A DNA stretch of 64,000 nt from Volutella citrinella (GCA_034401135.1 JAWZSP010000008.1:434001-498000), one strand, 5' to 3'; positions 46,043-58,480 are shown, counted from the stretch's first letter. Numbers and translations are program-made. The notes: a model not told the origin generated them from the sequence alone.

Positions 46043-47469
46043 TTAAGGCCACGCCGACATGATATTCGGGTTGCCATGCTTGTAGCTGACATAAATAACG
46101 CCGCTCAAGAGAACCAGTCCACCAATGATGGCGCATCGACGTATCGCGACGGAAATGGCATTCTTTTCGGCCGAAGATGGTGCCCAAGAACCGGCTGTCC
46201 AGGCAAGCGACATCCTGGCGCCGTGGACGAGCTGCTCAGATCCAAGGGAGTAATACACCAACGCGCAAAGGCCGATCGAGTAACCGACAATTTGCGTGGC
46301 GGAGACTTTGGTGCCCCAAATAAGAATAGAGCAGACAATGATAAGGATGTTCTTAAAAATGCCAGTGAGACACGTCACAAGTCCAGAAGTTCGTCCAATC
46401 TAGTTGTGGTCATTAGCGCGACATACCGCAGTTCATACGAGCTGGACCTACCAAAATCATGCTCACCAAGTTCAGGGCAAAGGCGACGGCGGCGTTGAGG
46501 ATCAAGGCGGGGACCCCGACCTTGTACAAATCGGCCATGTGAAACTTGGGTACCTCGATGAACACTGCAATGACGAGATTGAAGACGGCGCACACGGGCG
46601 CGTAGTAGTAGAGTCCAACGAGCGCGTCCATCTTCAATCCCTCGCTGCTCAGCATGATCTGGATCATGACGACGCGAACCGCCTCGAAGAGGAGACCGCC
46701 AAACTGGAAGAGGAAACCGACCCAAGAGAAGGCGAATTCGCCAACGCTGGCGATAGCAACACCTGCGACCACGGCGAGAATGGTGATTATGTTGCCGAAA
46801 GTAGGGTGTGCGACACCCATGACCCAGGACACAAAGAGCACAATGACAGGGGATGAAGCCTTGATCATTTGGATGAATGCGACCGAGAGGTAGAGGTAGA
46901 CGAAGTTTGCGCAAACTAGGGATCCAGTTGACACCAATCCGATTGGGATGATCGTTCGCAGGTAAAAGCTCCAATTGATGGGGAGGTTGTGCCGGCTATC
47001 AAGAATGGTAGTTCTGCGCGCGAGGATCTGCGTGACAATGGCGGCGAAAGTGAGGTGCCAACATGTTAGGAGGATAGCTAGAACGCAGTACGTTAGGTGA
47101 AGACGGAACAAAGAACAGAGACTGAGAGCGCTACGTACGATATGCTAAAAATGAGGTTAGCATGCGATGTGCTGACAATGACAGAGAGACTAGACATACA
47201 GAAACCCGACGTGTCGATGATCCACTTGTTGAATAGAATAGTGAAGTTGGAGGTGACGATCCATACTCTAGAGCGCAAGTCAGTGATGTGCTGGGCCTGT
47301 TATGATGTGAATTTGTCGCCTACGCCATATACACAGCGGTTCGAACTGATCGCGGACGAGGGACAGGCACCTCCTCGACCTTTGCTCTAATATCTATAGA
47401 AGTCGACGACTCGTAGCCGGGAGAATCCTTGGCTTCCTCAGTCTTTGATAGCTCCTGGTACGACATCAT
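46043..47469 (-). CDS. triose-phosphate-translocator-family (DMT) transporter with a 6-nt exon
   Basis: Exons are 47469-47333, 47267-47200, 47144-47139, 47077-46452 and 46399-46043. They sum to 1194 nt, giving 397 residues. It is a drug/metabolite-transporter-superfamily protein of the TPT/nucleotide-sugar type, probably in Golgi or ER. The family pattern is clear: WIVTSNFTILFNKWIIDT, then ...YPILLTCWHLTFA, NFVYLYLSVAFIQMIKASSPV (the conserved K-A-hydrophobic-P helix) and SMILIGRTSGLVTCLTGIFKN. Only inclusion of the 6-nt exon CATATC, flanked by TTTAG and GTACGT, rebuilds the family sequence F-S-Y-P-I across that point. About ten transmembrane helices are apparent. A second ATG follows directly at 47466. 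The long hydrophilic N-terminus (SKTEEAKDSPGYESSTS) is cytosolic in relatives. The substrate is not predictable. Confidence 0.88.
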
Positions 47470-49655
47470 GGCGGTCGAGCTGGATGTCGGGTTGGCGCTG
47501 CCACAGAGCGAGCGGGCGATCCGGTGCTCGAAGTAGGGACCAGGGGCGGGCGGAGGCTAGGGTATATGGGAGATGTAGGTAAAAGAAGGGTGTTTGCTTC
47601 TAGGGTTACGGTACGAATCTCAAGCGGCGACGCGGGATAGGTCATAGGCTCAGTGATGGGGACGGAAACGGCAGCGTGAGCGAGAGCGCTGACACGAACA
47701 GAATTGTGCTGAAACCAAGATCGAAAGGCCTGTTGCCGTGGCGAAGGGGGAGAGGATTTGGTGACTGCTTGGTCCAACTCAGGCTTGGTGTGTAGTATAG
47801 AACATGACTATGACAGAGTAGCTGGCACAGGTCTTGCGTTGTGACGATGCCGGGAAGCGAACCAGGTAGGCCGCGATGTGCTGCGCCGGCCTTTACCGGT
47901 CGCTTGACTTGTGTAATTCGTGGCCCAGAAGCCAGGCCTATCCCATGGTTCAGTGGCTGCGTCAAACTACGTGTAGCTCAAGCCACGCGGGAAGGATGGT
48001 GCCAAGATCATGTATGCAGCGAAGGAGCGTGCACGGGTTGAACTGCCCCTGAGAGACCCGATGGCGGATAATTCTCGGTGACGCCGGACAGGCTGGGAAG
48101 GTCCTAAAACTTTGCCCGGAATAGGCTACTGCACCGGTAAAGCCGTCGTAAACCCAGGGCACAGAAGTCTGCGCTTGCCCGACCCGAACAGCCAAAACTA
48201 TGAGTACTTGCCGTCCGACCTCTTATATCTGTCACATGCTTAGCGTAGTATAATGCGCTGTATTCTCGACTAATTTCTGGAGCTGGATGCGGCACTGTAA
48301 CTTGGTCGCTCCTTCCGCATATGCTTTTCTTTGTATCTCAGTGCGTTGGGTTCTGGCGGCCTCTCTGTGTTAACAGCTGCGCTCACAGCGGGATGGATTA
48401 GGTTGGAATTAAAAGTCAGGGCCACCCAGGAGCAGCCAAACCGACGCTTTCGTCTGTTTGTTCATATACATTAGGGATGGTGAGCCATGTGTCGTAAATT
48501 TTGGACTCTTGCCCGTCACTATCCTGCGTTGTTCTTGTTCCCGGACGCCTGGAACCCTATGTCGCCCAGAGTCGACTGTGCCAAAGCCAGGAGTGCTTAC
48601 CTAGGCCAGTCTGCCATGCTGGGCCTGACGGCATCAACAGCGGAATGGGCCAGTGTTGTGCACCGACAGGCAGCTCAATGCAGATACAATGCTAGAGACC
48701 ACCTAAGTGGCAAAGGCTTGCGATGCCCCCTGTGACCTAGGATGCAATCTGGAGCCAGTTCCCTGAAGGTCAATGGCATCCAGGGTCCAACTCAACACAA
48801 TCCCATGCCCGTGTTTCTCGGTGCGGCACGCAGCCCCACCAAAGCCGCTGCCAAGAGCGACGGGAGCTAGTGCTAGCACCCGAAACCGTCACGGCTGTCA
48901 GGAGCATGGTGGTTGCAGTTGGGGATGATCCCCAGCAGTGCGTTGGAATTGGAATCTCGCACATTCAAAACGAGAGGAACCTGTTATCCGCGACTTCACT
49001 TCGCGAGAGCACTCCGCTCTGGCTCGGAGAAGTGCGACCGAAGCCACATCGCACCGCACTGTGCCCCCCCACCAAATGTGCATTTCTACGCACAACGTTG
49101 GTGCACTGCTCCAGCTGAGACAGTGGGGTGTTGGGTCGCTACACAGTGCGTCGTCATGTTCAAGTTGAGCAGGACAGTGTTCAAACCTTTTAGGATCATG
49201 TTTGACTCGTGAGCCACCAGCAGTCAACTGTACCTCATGAGTCCAGCTTGTTCTTGAGAATGATTTGGTCACAGTGGAGAAGCGAGGGTTGCACGGCTGC
49301 ACCCGCAACCAGTTTCTGCGAACTCGCATCCATCCTTCCCCTCCAACCCAGGTAGCGACGACGCTCCTTCCTCAGACTGCGAGCTGGTCCCCTCCCCCCA
49401 GACTCCAATGCACCTCTCCAGGGCTTACCTTAACAAATCCGCTGCCCTAAGGCATTTACTCGACCTCCAGCCTCTGCCTCGATCTGACCAACCCCGTCGT
49501 CGACGCCCTCAACAAGCCCTCACCTCCCGGTCACATTGTGGCCATCCGCTCCCTCATATTTCAACCGATGCGCACAGCACAGCCCTCCTGGTATAAAACC
49601 TATTTCTGCCTTCCTATAAATCCTCAGTAAATGCCCTGAAGTTTCTTTCACCAAA
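47470..49655. other. divergent intergenic region, no gene seen
   Basis: 2.2 kb between the translocator and glycosyltransferase genes. 49320-49460 is C/T-rich, as in many fungal leaders. No coding signal. Confidence 0.5.
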
Positions 49656-50745
49656 ATGCTCGGGAGAGTGCCAGGGTCTGTGTCCCGACGCAGCATCACA
49701 ATTGGCCTGGCAGCCAGCATCTCCTCCTTTCTCTTTTACCTCTTACTTTGCGACAGTCGATGGGACCTCAAACTTCTAGGGTCCTGGAGAGGACCCGAAA
49801 CGCTCGTCTTCAGCGAGATCCAGCTCCCCAAGCAGCGTGACGAGTGCGGGAGCCGAGACAAGGCTGGCAACTTCACCCTCTGGAACGCCGCGCTCGACAT
49901 GCACAAACACAAGATCGAGGACAAGTTTACGTACGTAACCATCGGGATTCTCTCGAAGGATTGTTGAGGTAGAGTCACACGGCTAATTTTCGTTGCGCAG
50001 CATTGCCATCCAGACGTACCGCCGCCCACAATCACTCAACGAGACCCTCAGCTTGCTGCTGAACCACGATATCGCCTCGCTGCACGAGATTGTAGTCGTA
50101 TGGAACGATGTCAAGAACGCTCCTCCAGAAAACTTCGTCTCCGACAAGAACGTGGCGGTTCGGTACCGTGTTTCGAGTAAGAACAGTCTCAACGAGAAAT
50201 TGTGGGCGGACCCAGACTACCAGACAAAGGCCATTCTCCTGCACGACGACGATGTGCACTATGCGTCTACCGACTTGGAGTTCGTTTTCAACTATTGGCG
50301 CACAAAATCCCAGGACCGGTTGACCGGGGCCTTTGCACGATGTGTTCGTCCTAGGCGGGATGGCAAATGGGGCTACGACTTTTGTCGCGACAAGCTCAAC
50401 TACGACATGATCCTCACGGGCCTCGCCTTTACTCACATCGCCTTCCTCGAATACTGGTCGTCGGAGGACCGCATCATGAACCAGATGCGCAAAACTGTGG
50501 ACCAAAAGTTCAACTGCGAGGACATTGGCCTCAACTTCATGGCATCGATGCTGACGTGCAAGGGCCCGGTCGAGGTCTGGGGCTATGAGGATGCCGTCAA
50601 CACCAACCCACCTGGCATCAGCCACGGGCAGGACCACTTCAAGCTACGAAACGAATGTATCGAGTACTTCACCAGCCTGATGGGCTACATGCCACTGCAC
50701 AATGTCACCGAGTACGTTCACCGAGGAACTATTCTTACTGGATGA
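49656..50745 (+). CDS. GT64 (exostosin-like, EXTL2-type) glycosyltransferase
   Basis: Exons are 49656-49930 and 50001-50745, coding for 339 residues. It is a type II membrane protein: a short basic N-terminus and one signal anchor (ITIGLAASISSFLFYLLL, residues about 15-32) precede a lumenal catalytic domain. That domain starts with FTIAIQTYRRPQSLNETLSL, carries the metal-binding DDD in ILLHDDDVHY near residue 174, and has the late GPVEVWGYEDAV...GHGQDH-like region with ISHGQDHF, all characteristic of family GT64. Fungal GT64 proteins are poorly studied; animal members transfer N-acetylhexosamine to glycan primers in the Golgi. The fungal acceptor is unknown. Tail-to-tail with the F-box gene, 200 bp apart; a poly-A/G stretch (50786-50803) lies in the shared 3' region. 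Confidence 0.92.
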
Positions 50746-50944
50746 CGATGACCAGCGAGCCATTGGCAGACTGTACAAGACGAGTAAAAAAAAAAAAAGG
50801 GAGGCGAGGTTAATGAATTGAATGTGACATAGATGCAACAACATTAATTCACCATGTTTGCACATTCCCAATGTTTCGTCGCAGCTGCCACGGCATCCGT
50901 GCCTGGGCCAGCTACGGCACGCCTGCCGCTGTTTGGGCATCCTT

Positions 50945-51994
50945 CTATCGCTCGTACCTCGCCCTCGCCTCCGCTTCTAGACGGACCACCTTCATATCAT
51001 AGAGGAGTATGGGGAAATCATGCCCCCAGTTGCTGTCGTCTTCATCGCCGTGCTTGGGGCCGCTGAGGGCATCGAGGGCGTCCACCTGGCCTCGGAGCTT
51101 GAAGAGCCGCTGGCCCCATGCCTGGGGCAGCGGCTTCTCGTTCTCGAGCACGGTGACAAGGGCGAACCACCAGAAGCCCTGGGTCATCAAGGCGGCCTCG
51201 AACACGGTCTCTTTCCATTCCGGGTCGAAGCGCAGGGCGTTTCTGCGGACGTGTTTCAGCCATAGACGGTACCAACGGCCGCAACTCAGGATGTGAAGCA
51301 TGGCCTTGTGGTCTTCTTCCCAGAGCCAGGGGCGCGAACCGTGGGCCATCATGTTGTCCAAGCTGTCTTCGCTGCTATCGTGGAAGCAGTACTCGGCGTA
51401 GTTCTTCCGAACTTCCATCGGCAGCCTCGGCAGCTTCTTCTCCGGCTGCAGGTACGACGCCATGGTGCTGGCGAAGAGCTCCGAGTAGACGAGGATCTGG
51501 AACGTAGCCCGCTCCACATCGGTCCAGACGGTCCAGGCCTCGCTGACTCCCCCATACCAGAAATTCGGAGTGGCGTACCACTGATTGCCGGCCATCTTGT
51601 CAATCTTGTCGGAGAGGGGGTTGATGATGGCGAAGCGAGCGCGGTGCAGGTACCGGATGCTCTCCATCGTCACGCCCGCGTGCTTGATGGCCAGTCCCAG
51701 GAGCCCGTCCATGCCCCTCTTCAATGCCTCGGCCAGCTCTGCCGTCCTCGCATCGTTTCCCGCCGCCCACAGGGCAACCTGGTTCGCCGTGGCGAGCGTC
51801 AGAATTTGTGGGTGAGGGGAAAAGAAGGTGGGCGCTGCGGCGACGGCGAGCCGCAGGATCGTGTTTGGCGGGGTCTGCCGGTAGACTGCGCGCAGGCCCC
51901 GGCAGGTGGAGGAGAGGTTCATAAAGTCCTCGATGTCGCGCACATGCTGCAGAAGGTAGAGCAGTACGTCTGTGGACAGGTCGAGGATGCCCAT
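50945..51994 (-). CDS. F-box protein
   Basis: Intronless, 349 residues from the Met at 51994. An upstream in-frame Met at 52099 would add 35 residues that look like untranslated leader, so the shorter start is preferred. Residues about 3-40 form an F-box (LDLSTDVLLYLLQHVRDIED, then CRGLRAVYRQTP), which would bind Skp1 and recruit targets to an SCF ubiquitin ligase. The remaining 300 residues carry no repeat domain that I recognise but are rich in Trp and Tyr (NQWYATPNFWYGGVSEAW, GFWWFALVTVL), as in many lineage-specific fungal F-box proteins. The target is unknown. The tail is basic (EAEARARYER). Confidence 0.85.
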   Translation of the reverse strand: MGILDLSTDVLLYLLQHVRDIEDFMNLSSTCRGLRAVYRQTPPNTILRLAVAAAPTFFSPHPQILTLATANQVALWAAGNDARTAELAEALKRGMDGLLGLAIKHAGVTMESIRYLHRARFAIINPLSDKIDKMAGNQWYATPNFWYGGVSEAWTVWTDVERATFQILVYSELFASTMASYLQPEKKLPRLPMEVRKNYAEYCFHDSSEDSLDNMMAHGSRPWLWEEDHKAMLHILSCGRWYRLWLKHVRRNALRFDPEWKETVFEAALMTQGFWWFALVTVLENEKPLPQAWGQRLFKLRGQVDALDALSGPKHGDEDDSNWGHDFPILLYDMKVVRLEAEARARYER

Positions 51995-54251
51995 GGCGAG
52001 TGATAAACGTCCATGTTGAGAAAAACAACCGGTCGCAGAGGGAGTGAGTGAGTGAGGTTTATGGATGAACTTAGCCTGCCCTTTGGACCAAAGTCCCATT
52101 CATGCGCAAGGCGCAGGAGGGAAGATGGCATCAGCCACGCCGACGTGAGTCAGCCCGTCAACCATCTATCTGCCAACGGCTCTAAAATTCGTGGTGAAAG
52201 TGCCACTCATCGCTGATCGCTGAAGTTGAGAACAAGTGCTAGCTCACGCCATAGGTGGGCTATTGCAATCGTCAGCCCAGTCACTCACAATTGGCACGCA
52301 CTTCTAATTTAAACAAAACGACAAAGAGTCGGCTTGGGCGCGCAAAGGCTATTCCCGGTGCATATAGTCTGAATATGAGCATCAGGTTCGGATATCTGCA
52401 ATTAGCATTGATCCATGGTGTGTCAATTAAGCGTTCGCGTGTCTCCATCCGTAAGGCCGAACGCCTCGGAGATTATTTACTTGTGCAAACAAGAACTAAG
52501 CTAGGGCTCGGCAACTGATAGAAGGCTAGATGTGAACACGCACAATATGTCCTTGATGTCAGTTGCCGCGTGGTTGGCCCGGCGTCGCATCCCAACGTCG
52601 ACGACCTATGTGGTGTCCACATGCTTGATGCTTGTGCACTTGAGGAATGGTGGCCGAGACGGTCCATGTGGGAATCAATGGCTAGATCCCGCACGCTCTA
52701 AAGCTAGGACACTGGTCACTCCTGGCTACGGCACCGATCTCCCTCTGACCGACCTCGAATCCATAAATGCCCTGGACAATGTGGCTGTCTCGTGCTGCTC
52801 AGCTTGAATTGGGGAAATTGACTCGTCGCATCCTGAGTAGTGCCCGCTGCATTAGCCTCGTCCTAGGCCTATCAGCGAGATTGACCCCCATTGTGTCCAA
52901 GCTGTGGCTGTCTTGGCTCCCCGTTCCCGCAGCACGCTACGAAGCGGTTGGGGGGGGGGGCAAAAGACACAGACATTCTCCAGCGGCGGGCGCGCATACG
53001 AGCACAGGATTTCCGTTGTCGATATTTGTTTGGCTTGCATATCAGACTCCCGAAGGAGATGCGTCATGGACACAGCCTTGCTGGTTAATAGCCTCCATAT
53101 TTACGCAGCATTTCTCTTCATCAGCTTGACACGACACTCGATAGACCTTTGCCTATGAGCCAAGGAACCAAGTCTAACGCGCCCACTGCGGCACCAGCTG
53201 CCACCAGCTTCCCGCCACTAAAGCCGCTAATGACAAAATAACGTCGAGATGAGCGTTGGGTTACGACAGGCTGGCCCTCTCAGCAGCGATATGACATTCC
53301 CCATCGTACCAGGATCGTCGAGCACGGCAACCCAGTCAACGACGGTCCGTACGGTCCCGGCCAGGTGTCCTTGTCTCCTAGTGATACTAAAAGGAACTGG
53401 CTATACTGAATACACCCAAGTGCTCACACTTGCTGCCACCGGGCTGGGCGGGAGGCTCCCGTGAAACAATGAGATGGCGACACCTGGTTCCTTGAGGCTT
53501 GCCTTGGATTCTGAACCACGCCTGGTGGCAGAAAAGATCGGCATCTCGATGGCTTGCCATGTGAAGCCACCAACTACCTCGCTGCCTCTGCCACCCTCCT
53601 GCACCTGCGTGGGCAGCAACAATGTGTGCACTGAACAGGGGTAACAGGAACCAGAGTATCCTTGGAGAAGAAACATATCCTGATGTGGCCCTCAATCTTG
53701 GTCTGTTGGAGCGGGATGCGCAGGGCAGCAAGGTGCTGCGTTGGCTGCATTTTATGGTGCGCGTTGCTTTTTTCCCAGGACCTGTTTGTTTCCTCAGCCA
53801 CTTGACAGTTCACACAGAGGAGAGGTAGGGCCCAGCAGCATGATCCCAGCCTAGTCGAGAACCCCCACACGACCTTCTCTCATGAGGAATGACTGTTGGC
53901 TTCCAGGCACGGGGGAGATGATCCAGCATGGGAGGCGTGCCTGCCGGGTGGACGGGGTCTCTCCCGTTGCGCGACAGCCGGATCCAGGGTCCCGGATGAT
54001 GCCCGCCCCGGGGACCAGATCCAGGGACAGGGAACTCGTCTCGGAAAGCAGGGCTTCCTGGGAGAGATGCATGGGGGTTCGCATCTATGCTCGTGGTTGA
54101 GAGAACTACAGGCGATGATGGCAGCAAGTCCTATCGTGTGTCCCTTGCGCAAGCCATTCAAGGCGTATATATCTATGTCGTCGACCCTCTCGGACACGGT
54201 TCAAGTGCAAACCACGCCCAAACCCAGCCGACGGCCGAACATCTCGAAACA
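51995..54251. other. divergent intergenic region, no gene seen
   Basis: 2.3 kb between the F-box gene and the rhodopsin-domain gene. Short open frames only; a G10 run lies at about 52951-52960. The true start of the downstream gene might extend to 54087 in the same frame. Confidence 0.5.
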
Positions 54252-55459
54252 ATGGGGCTGTGGGATGTTGAAGACTACGGCACCATCGCCGACAAGGCGT
54301 GCTGGTCCATGTTTGCAGTCACAACCCGTAAGCGACCCATACTCTACGCAGCGAGGTCTACTTCCTAACAACAAGTTGACAGTGGTGGTCCTCCTCCGAG
54401 TCGTGACGCGCGTCTACCTAGGCCACGGCAAGCTCGGCGGACTGGGCGCAGATGACTACATCACCATCGTGTGCGTCGTGCTCTTCCTCGTCACCTGCAT
54501 CTTCATCACCGTCGGCTCTTCGCACGGGCTGGGCCGACACATGGAGACGATCCCGCTGGAGGACCGGCCCGAGGCGCTCAAATGGAACGTCATCATCTCG
54601 TCGGTGCTCATCTGGACCTTTTCGCTGCCCAAGTTCGCCATCATCGCCATCCTCAAGCGCATTCTCGGCTACGGTCTCAGAACGGCGCTGCTCTTCTGGG
54701 GGCTGGCCCTCTCATCGCAGGCTTGTATCCTGGCCACGTCTGTATGGTGGTATAAGCAGTGCGATCCTGTTGAGTACGGCTGGAACCGTGCCATCCCCGG
54801 GCAGTGCGCCTCCGTCAAGGTCATGTCCGACTTGGGCTACTTCACGTCGGCGTACTCGGCCTTCCTCGACGTCTTCTTCGCCCTCTACCCGATCCCCTTC
54901 ATCATGAAACTCAACATGCCCCTCCGAAGCCGCGTCGCCGTCTCCGTCGCGCTGGGGCTCAGTGTCCTCGCCTTTGTCGTGTCCATCTACAAGCTGACCA
55001 TCTTTGGCGACATCTTTGTCATTCTCGCCGCCGACCCGACCTGTAAGTCGCAAGAAGAAGGCCCAGGGACAACCCCCAGCGGAACCCAGAGCTGACCACA
55101 TTGTCACAGATCCCGTGCCGCTGCTCGACATCCTCGGCCTGGCAGAGGGCTGCATCCTGCTCGTTTGCGCCTCGCTGCCGACGCTAGGCCCGCTGGTTCG
55201 ACTCGCGCGCGGCAAGTTGACGAGCATCGACGGCAGCCACGGCTCGAACCCGCGCGGCCCGAGCAACATGCCGCCCAATTCGGGGAACAGCGGGCGGTGG
55301 AACCATCTGAACGGCAACAAGGACGACCCCGAGCGTGGGTCTACGGGCATGGGCTCCAGCGTGGACGACATCCCGCTAGTGTCGCCTCAGGACAAGCACT
55401 CGGGCGGGCAGGTTCACATGACGACCGAGTTTCGCATGGGCTCGGAGCAGAGGCTGTAG
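54252..55459 (+). CDS. fungal rhodopsin-domain (PF20684-type) integral membrane protein
   Basis: Exons are 54252-54327, 54383-55042 and 55110-55459, coding for 361 residues. The pattern is that of the large fungal family with seven predicted helices: LVVLLRVVTRVYLGHG after helix 1, GADDYITIVCVVLF at helix 2, GLGRHMETIP in the loop, FSLPKFAIIAILKRI and WNRAIPGQC before a helix starting VMSDLGYF. DVFFALYPIPFIMKLNMP and the final LLDILGLAEGCILLVCASLPTL follow. A Ser/Asn/Gly-rich cytosolic tail of about 90 residues ends the protein. Some relatives (Pth11-like, SatP-like) act in surface sensing, but most are uncharacterised; no CFEM domain precedes it. The start is uncertain: Met 54252 puts a short DVEDYGTIADKACW ectodomain before helix 1, as in relatives. 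Confidence 0.85.
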
Positions 55460-56810
55460 CATGGGAGGACGAAGCAATGAGCCAAATACGCACGCAAGGG
55501 GGACGGGGTTGTGTGGCATGGTGTTGGGTTACATGCGGGAGCTTTCCAGTCCGTTGGGCTGGAACATGCGACATTTGGGAAAGGATTTTTGTACATGTAG
55601 GCGCTTGGGACGCAATTGATTGAGAATACCATTATGTAGATATTACCAGGGTGCCTAGGTTTTCTATGTCTACCTTTCCTAGAGTCTGGCGCATGTTCTG
55701 TTGCCCTCTGGAGTTATCCTAGGTAGTGAGAATCAGAGGACCAACATCCAGCCCACGCAGGGGGAACGCCTGCTACGACGTAGTGTAACTGCAAGGGACT
55801 GTGTTGGGTTGGTGGGCGTCTTGGAAAAAGCAACGACTAACATGGCCCCACGCGGGGACTCTCAGGGTTCGCAAACAAACTTGTGCGTCTCCGGACAGAT
55901 GGATGGCACCTACTACCGGTAGTCACTACGGGTCGTCTCGAGCGAACAGCCGAGCACGTGGGGTTGCGTTCTCTGGTCTTTCCGCTCTACGCGGGCCACA
56001 GCTGGCGGATGTTGTGATGGATCATGGGCCATGGCAGAGGTGGAGATGGGGTTGTGGAGTTGGACAAGAGGCGGATCAGCTCGCTGATCTCGTTTATCCG
56101 GAAACAGCAAGATCTGTGTCCGTGGTCCATGGCCCAACGAGCTGGTCCATCGCATGCACTCTGCCTGCTTGCATGTGCTCGCCACGCTGTACGTGCAATG
56201 CAACCTGACGCACTTAATCGCCCTGCCACTATCCACAGCAGCCCCTGGCGAAAGTAACTTGGAATCGGCAAACCAGCTGCCCCGCTGACGGCCCGCAGTC
56301 TCAATAGGCAGGCTTGGCAGGGTTGCCCGAGGCCCTTGTCAACCAACCGACCGGGTCAGGGTTCTCTGCATCCGTAGTCTGCGCATCTCAGCGCCTCCCA
56401 CCTTCAAGAGTCTTTCTCTCTGCCAGTATCTCCCAGCCCCTCGACTCTTGCTTCTGGCTTTTTGCCACGAACGCCCTTGGCAGCTGGCTGCATCCCCTGA
56501 TTGCCCTCCCACGACCATGGCTGAGGCGCACTCTCTGGGCGGAATGTTGCCCTGAGGGGGGCCGTCCCATGGCACACTCTCTCCTGTCTCTCGGCAGGGC
56601 AAGACGCCAAACTGGCGGCCATCAGCTGCGGGCATTTGCTCAGGGTACGATTCCAGACTGGCCAGGGTGTGCTGTGTCGCCCATGCTGCATAAGATGGTT
56701 CATCTCTCCACCCGCTGTGCATTATCCGCGCAGCATTACTCCTCCCCCCCCCCAGACAAGGAACTGATCAGAGCATAGACTCATCAGTCTCACCTGCACG
56801 TCATAACGAG
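55460..56810. other. intergenic, no gene seen
   Basis: 1.35 kb between two plus-strand genes; it holds the promoter of the O-methyltransferase gene. Short open frames only. Confidence 0.5.
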
Positions 56811-58045
56811 ATGGCCACCGCCGATCAGCTCATCGCCTCCCTCCGGGGCCTCAGCGCCAACTCCTTCGCCAGCGTGGCCGAGCGAGTCCGCGCCCGCGAT
56901 GCCCTCTCCCAGGCCCTCTCCAGCGTCTCGACGCCCTGGGACATTGCCTGGCAGCAGAGCTGGGTCAACCCCGCCACCTACGCCTGCATCAGCACCATGA
57001 TCCTGGCCGGCGTCTTTACCAAGTGGAAGGACGCTGGCTACGGCGCCAAGACGAGCGCCGAGCTCGCCGAGCTGTCCGGCGCTGAGGAGCTGCTCGTCAG
57101 TAAGGCGTCCCCGTGTGTCAGAGCGAGCAAGAAACGAGTGCTGACACGGCGACAGAGCGGATGATGCGCCAGATTGCAGGCCAGCACCTCGTCACTGAGA
57201 CGGCCGAGGATACCTATGCTCCAACGGCATGGAGTAGGAGGCTGGCCGAGGACAGCGCCTTTGCCCACGTCTACGGCCACTTCTACAAGGACGTCAACTC
57301 GGCCATGTTCCGGTCGCTGCCGTACTACCTCAAGGCGACGGGCTTCAGGAACCCGACGGACCCCAACGACTGCAACTGGCAGTTCATGCACGGTCCTGGC
57401 GTCAGCTTCTTCCAGTCAGTCGGCTCGGACCCGGAGCTCACGCGCGACTTCAACGACGCCATGGAGAGCCACTCCAAGTACAACCTCACGCCCTGGCCCG
57501 ACGTGTACCCTACCGAGACGCTCCTGGACGGCGCCAAGGAGGACCGGCCGCTGGTCGTCGACGTGGGCGGCAGCAAGGGCCACGACCTGGAAAAGTTCAA
57601 CGCGCGCCACCCGGACATTGCGGCTAGCAGCCTCGTCCTCCAGGACCTTCCGGACATTCTCAGGGAGGTTTCGCCCTCGGAGAAGATCAGGATGCAGCCG
57701 CACGACTTCTTCACGCCGCAGCCTGTCGAGGGCGCGCGCGCCTACTTCATGCACAACGTGCTGCACGACTGGTCCGACGCGCAGGCCGTCCAGATCCTCA
57801 ACCACATCGTGGCCGCCATGGAGAGGGGCTACTCGCGCCTGCTCATCCATGAGAGCCTCGTCAGCAGTGTCAACCCCCTGGCCCGCGTCACCACCTCTGA
57901 CATCACCATGATGGCCTGCCTCGGTGCCAAGGAGCGTACCGAGGCCGAGTGGCGGAGCCTGCTCACCGGCGTAGGCCTCAATGTGCTCAACATCTGGAGG
58001 CCCCCGCAGTCGGTTGAGAGCGTCATTGAGGCGGAGCTGGCGTAG
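56811..58045 (+). CDS. class I-like O-methyltransferase, secondary-metabolism type
   Basis: Exons are 56811-57099 and 57156-58045, coding for 392 residues. It is a SAM-dependent O-methyltransferase of the plant-COMT/fungal polyketide-modifying family. An N-terminal helical dimerisation part (residues 1-100, STPWDIAWQQSWVNPA) is followed by LVVDVGGSKGHDLEKF (SAM-binding glycine motif, about residue 228) and LVLQDLPDIL. ARAYFMHNVLHDWSDAQA follows, with the His-Asp pair that acts as catalytic base, then MMACLGAKERTEAEW with the supporting Glu. All key residues appear intact. Its acceptor is probably a phenolic hydroxyl. No polyketide or peptide synthase is within this window; the nearest biosynthetic gene is the adenylation enzyme 31 kb away. 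It may be an orphan or the edge of a cluster. Confidence 0.9.
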
Positions 58046-58480
58046 ATGGGTGTCCTGTTTTGACTGGTTGAGCGTGATTTCTTGGATGCCGTTGGAGTAA
58101 TTATCCATCCTGGGTGATGGACTGCACCATGCCACAGGGTGCGTCTATCCTAGGAGACGGGGAGGACTGATGAAGGTAGGAAGTTTCATGTGGAATGCTA
58201 GGGTATATTTGATGGTGAATATGTGCCCAGGGTGTTTCTCCGAGGACTAGACTCAACTAGCATTAACTCTTAGACCTCGTGCCAACTATTAGATTCGAAG
58301 CAGTGAGTTGTTGAATAGCACTCGCAATCGACGTGAATCACCCAGTAGCCCAAGCGTTTCTGTGAGTTCCTTACTGAGTTTTGATATAAATAGCTCAACA
58401 TACAACCCTCTGTCCCTGTGGCACATTCCACGTACCCTTCAACCTGTACCCGTTCAAACAACTACAGCTTCAAATCCAAG
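58046..58480. other. intergenic, holds TATA box of the next gene
   Basis: 435 bp; 3' UTR of the methyltransferase gene, then the promoter and leader of the small cysteine protein gene. Confidence 0.6.
58385..58392 (+). promoter_or_regulatory. TATA box (TATAAATA)
   Basis: Perfect TATAAATA 89-96 bp before the ATG at 58481; the intervening leader is C/A-rich, like a fungal 5' UTR. Confidence 0.65.

Noticed and set aside
51995..52099. 35-residue N-terminal extension of the F-box protein
   Set aside because: Would place untypical low-complexity sequence before the F-box; fungal F-boxes usually start within the first few residues, as from Met 51994.
53896..54251. in-frame upstream extension of the rhodopsin-domain gene
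   Set aside because: The added residues are unlike the short extracellular N-termini of the family; Met at 54252 fits better.
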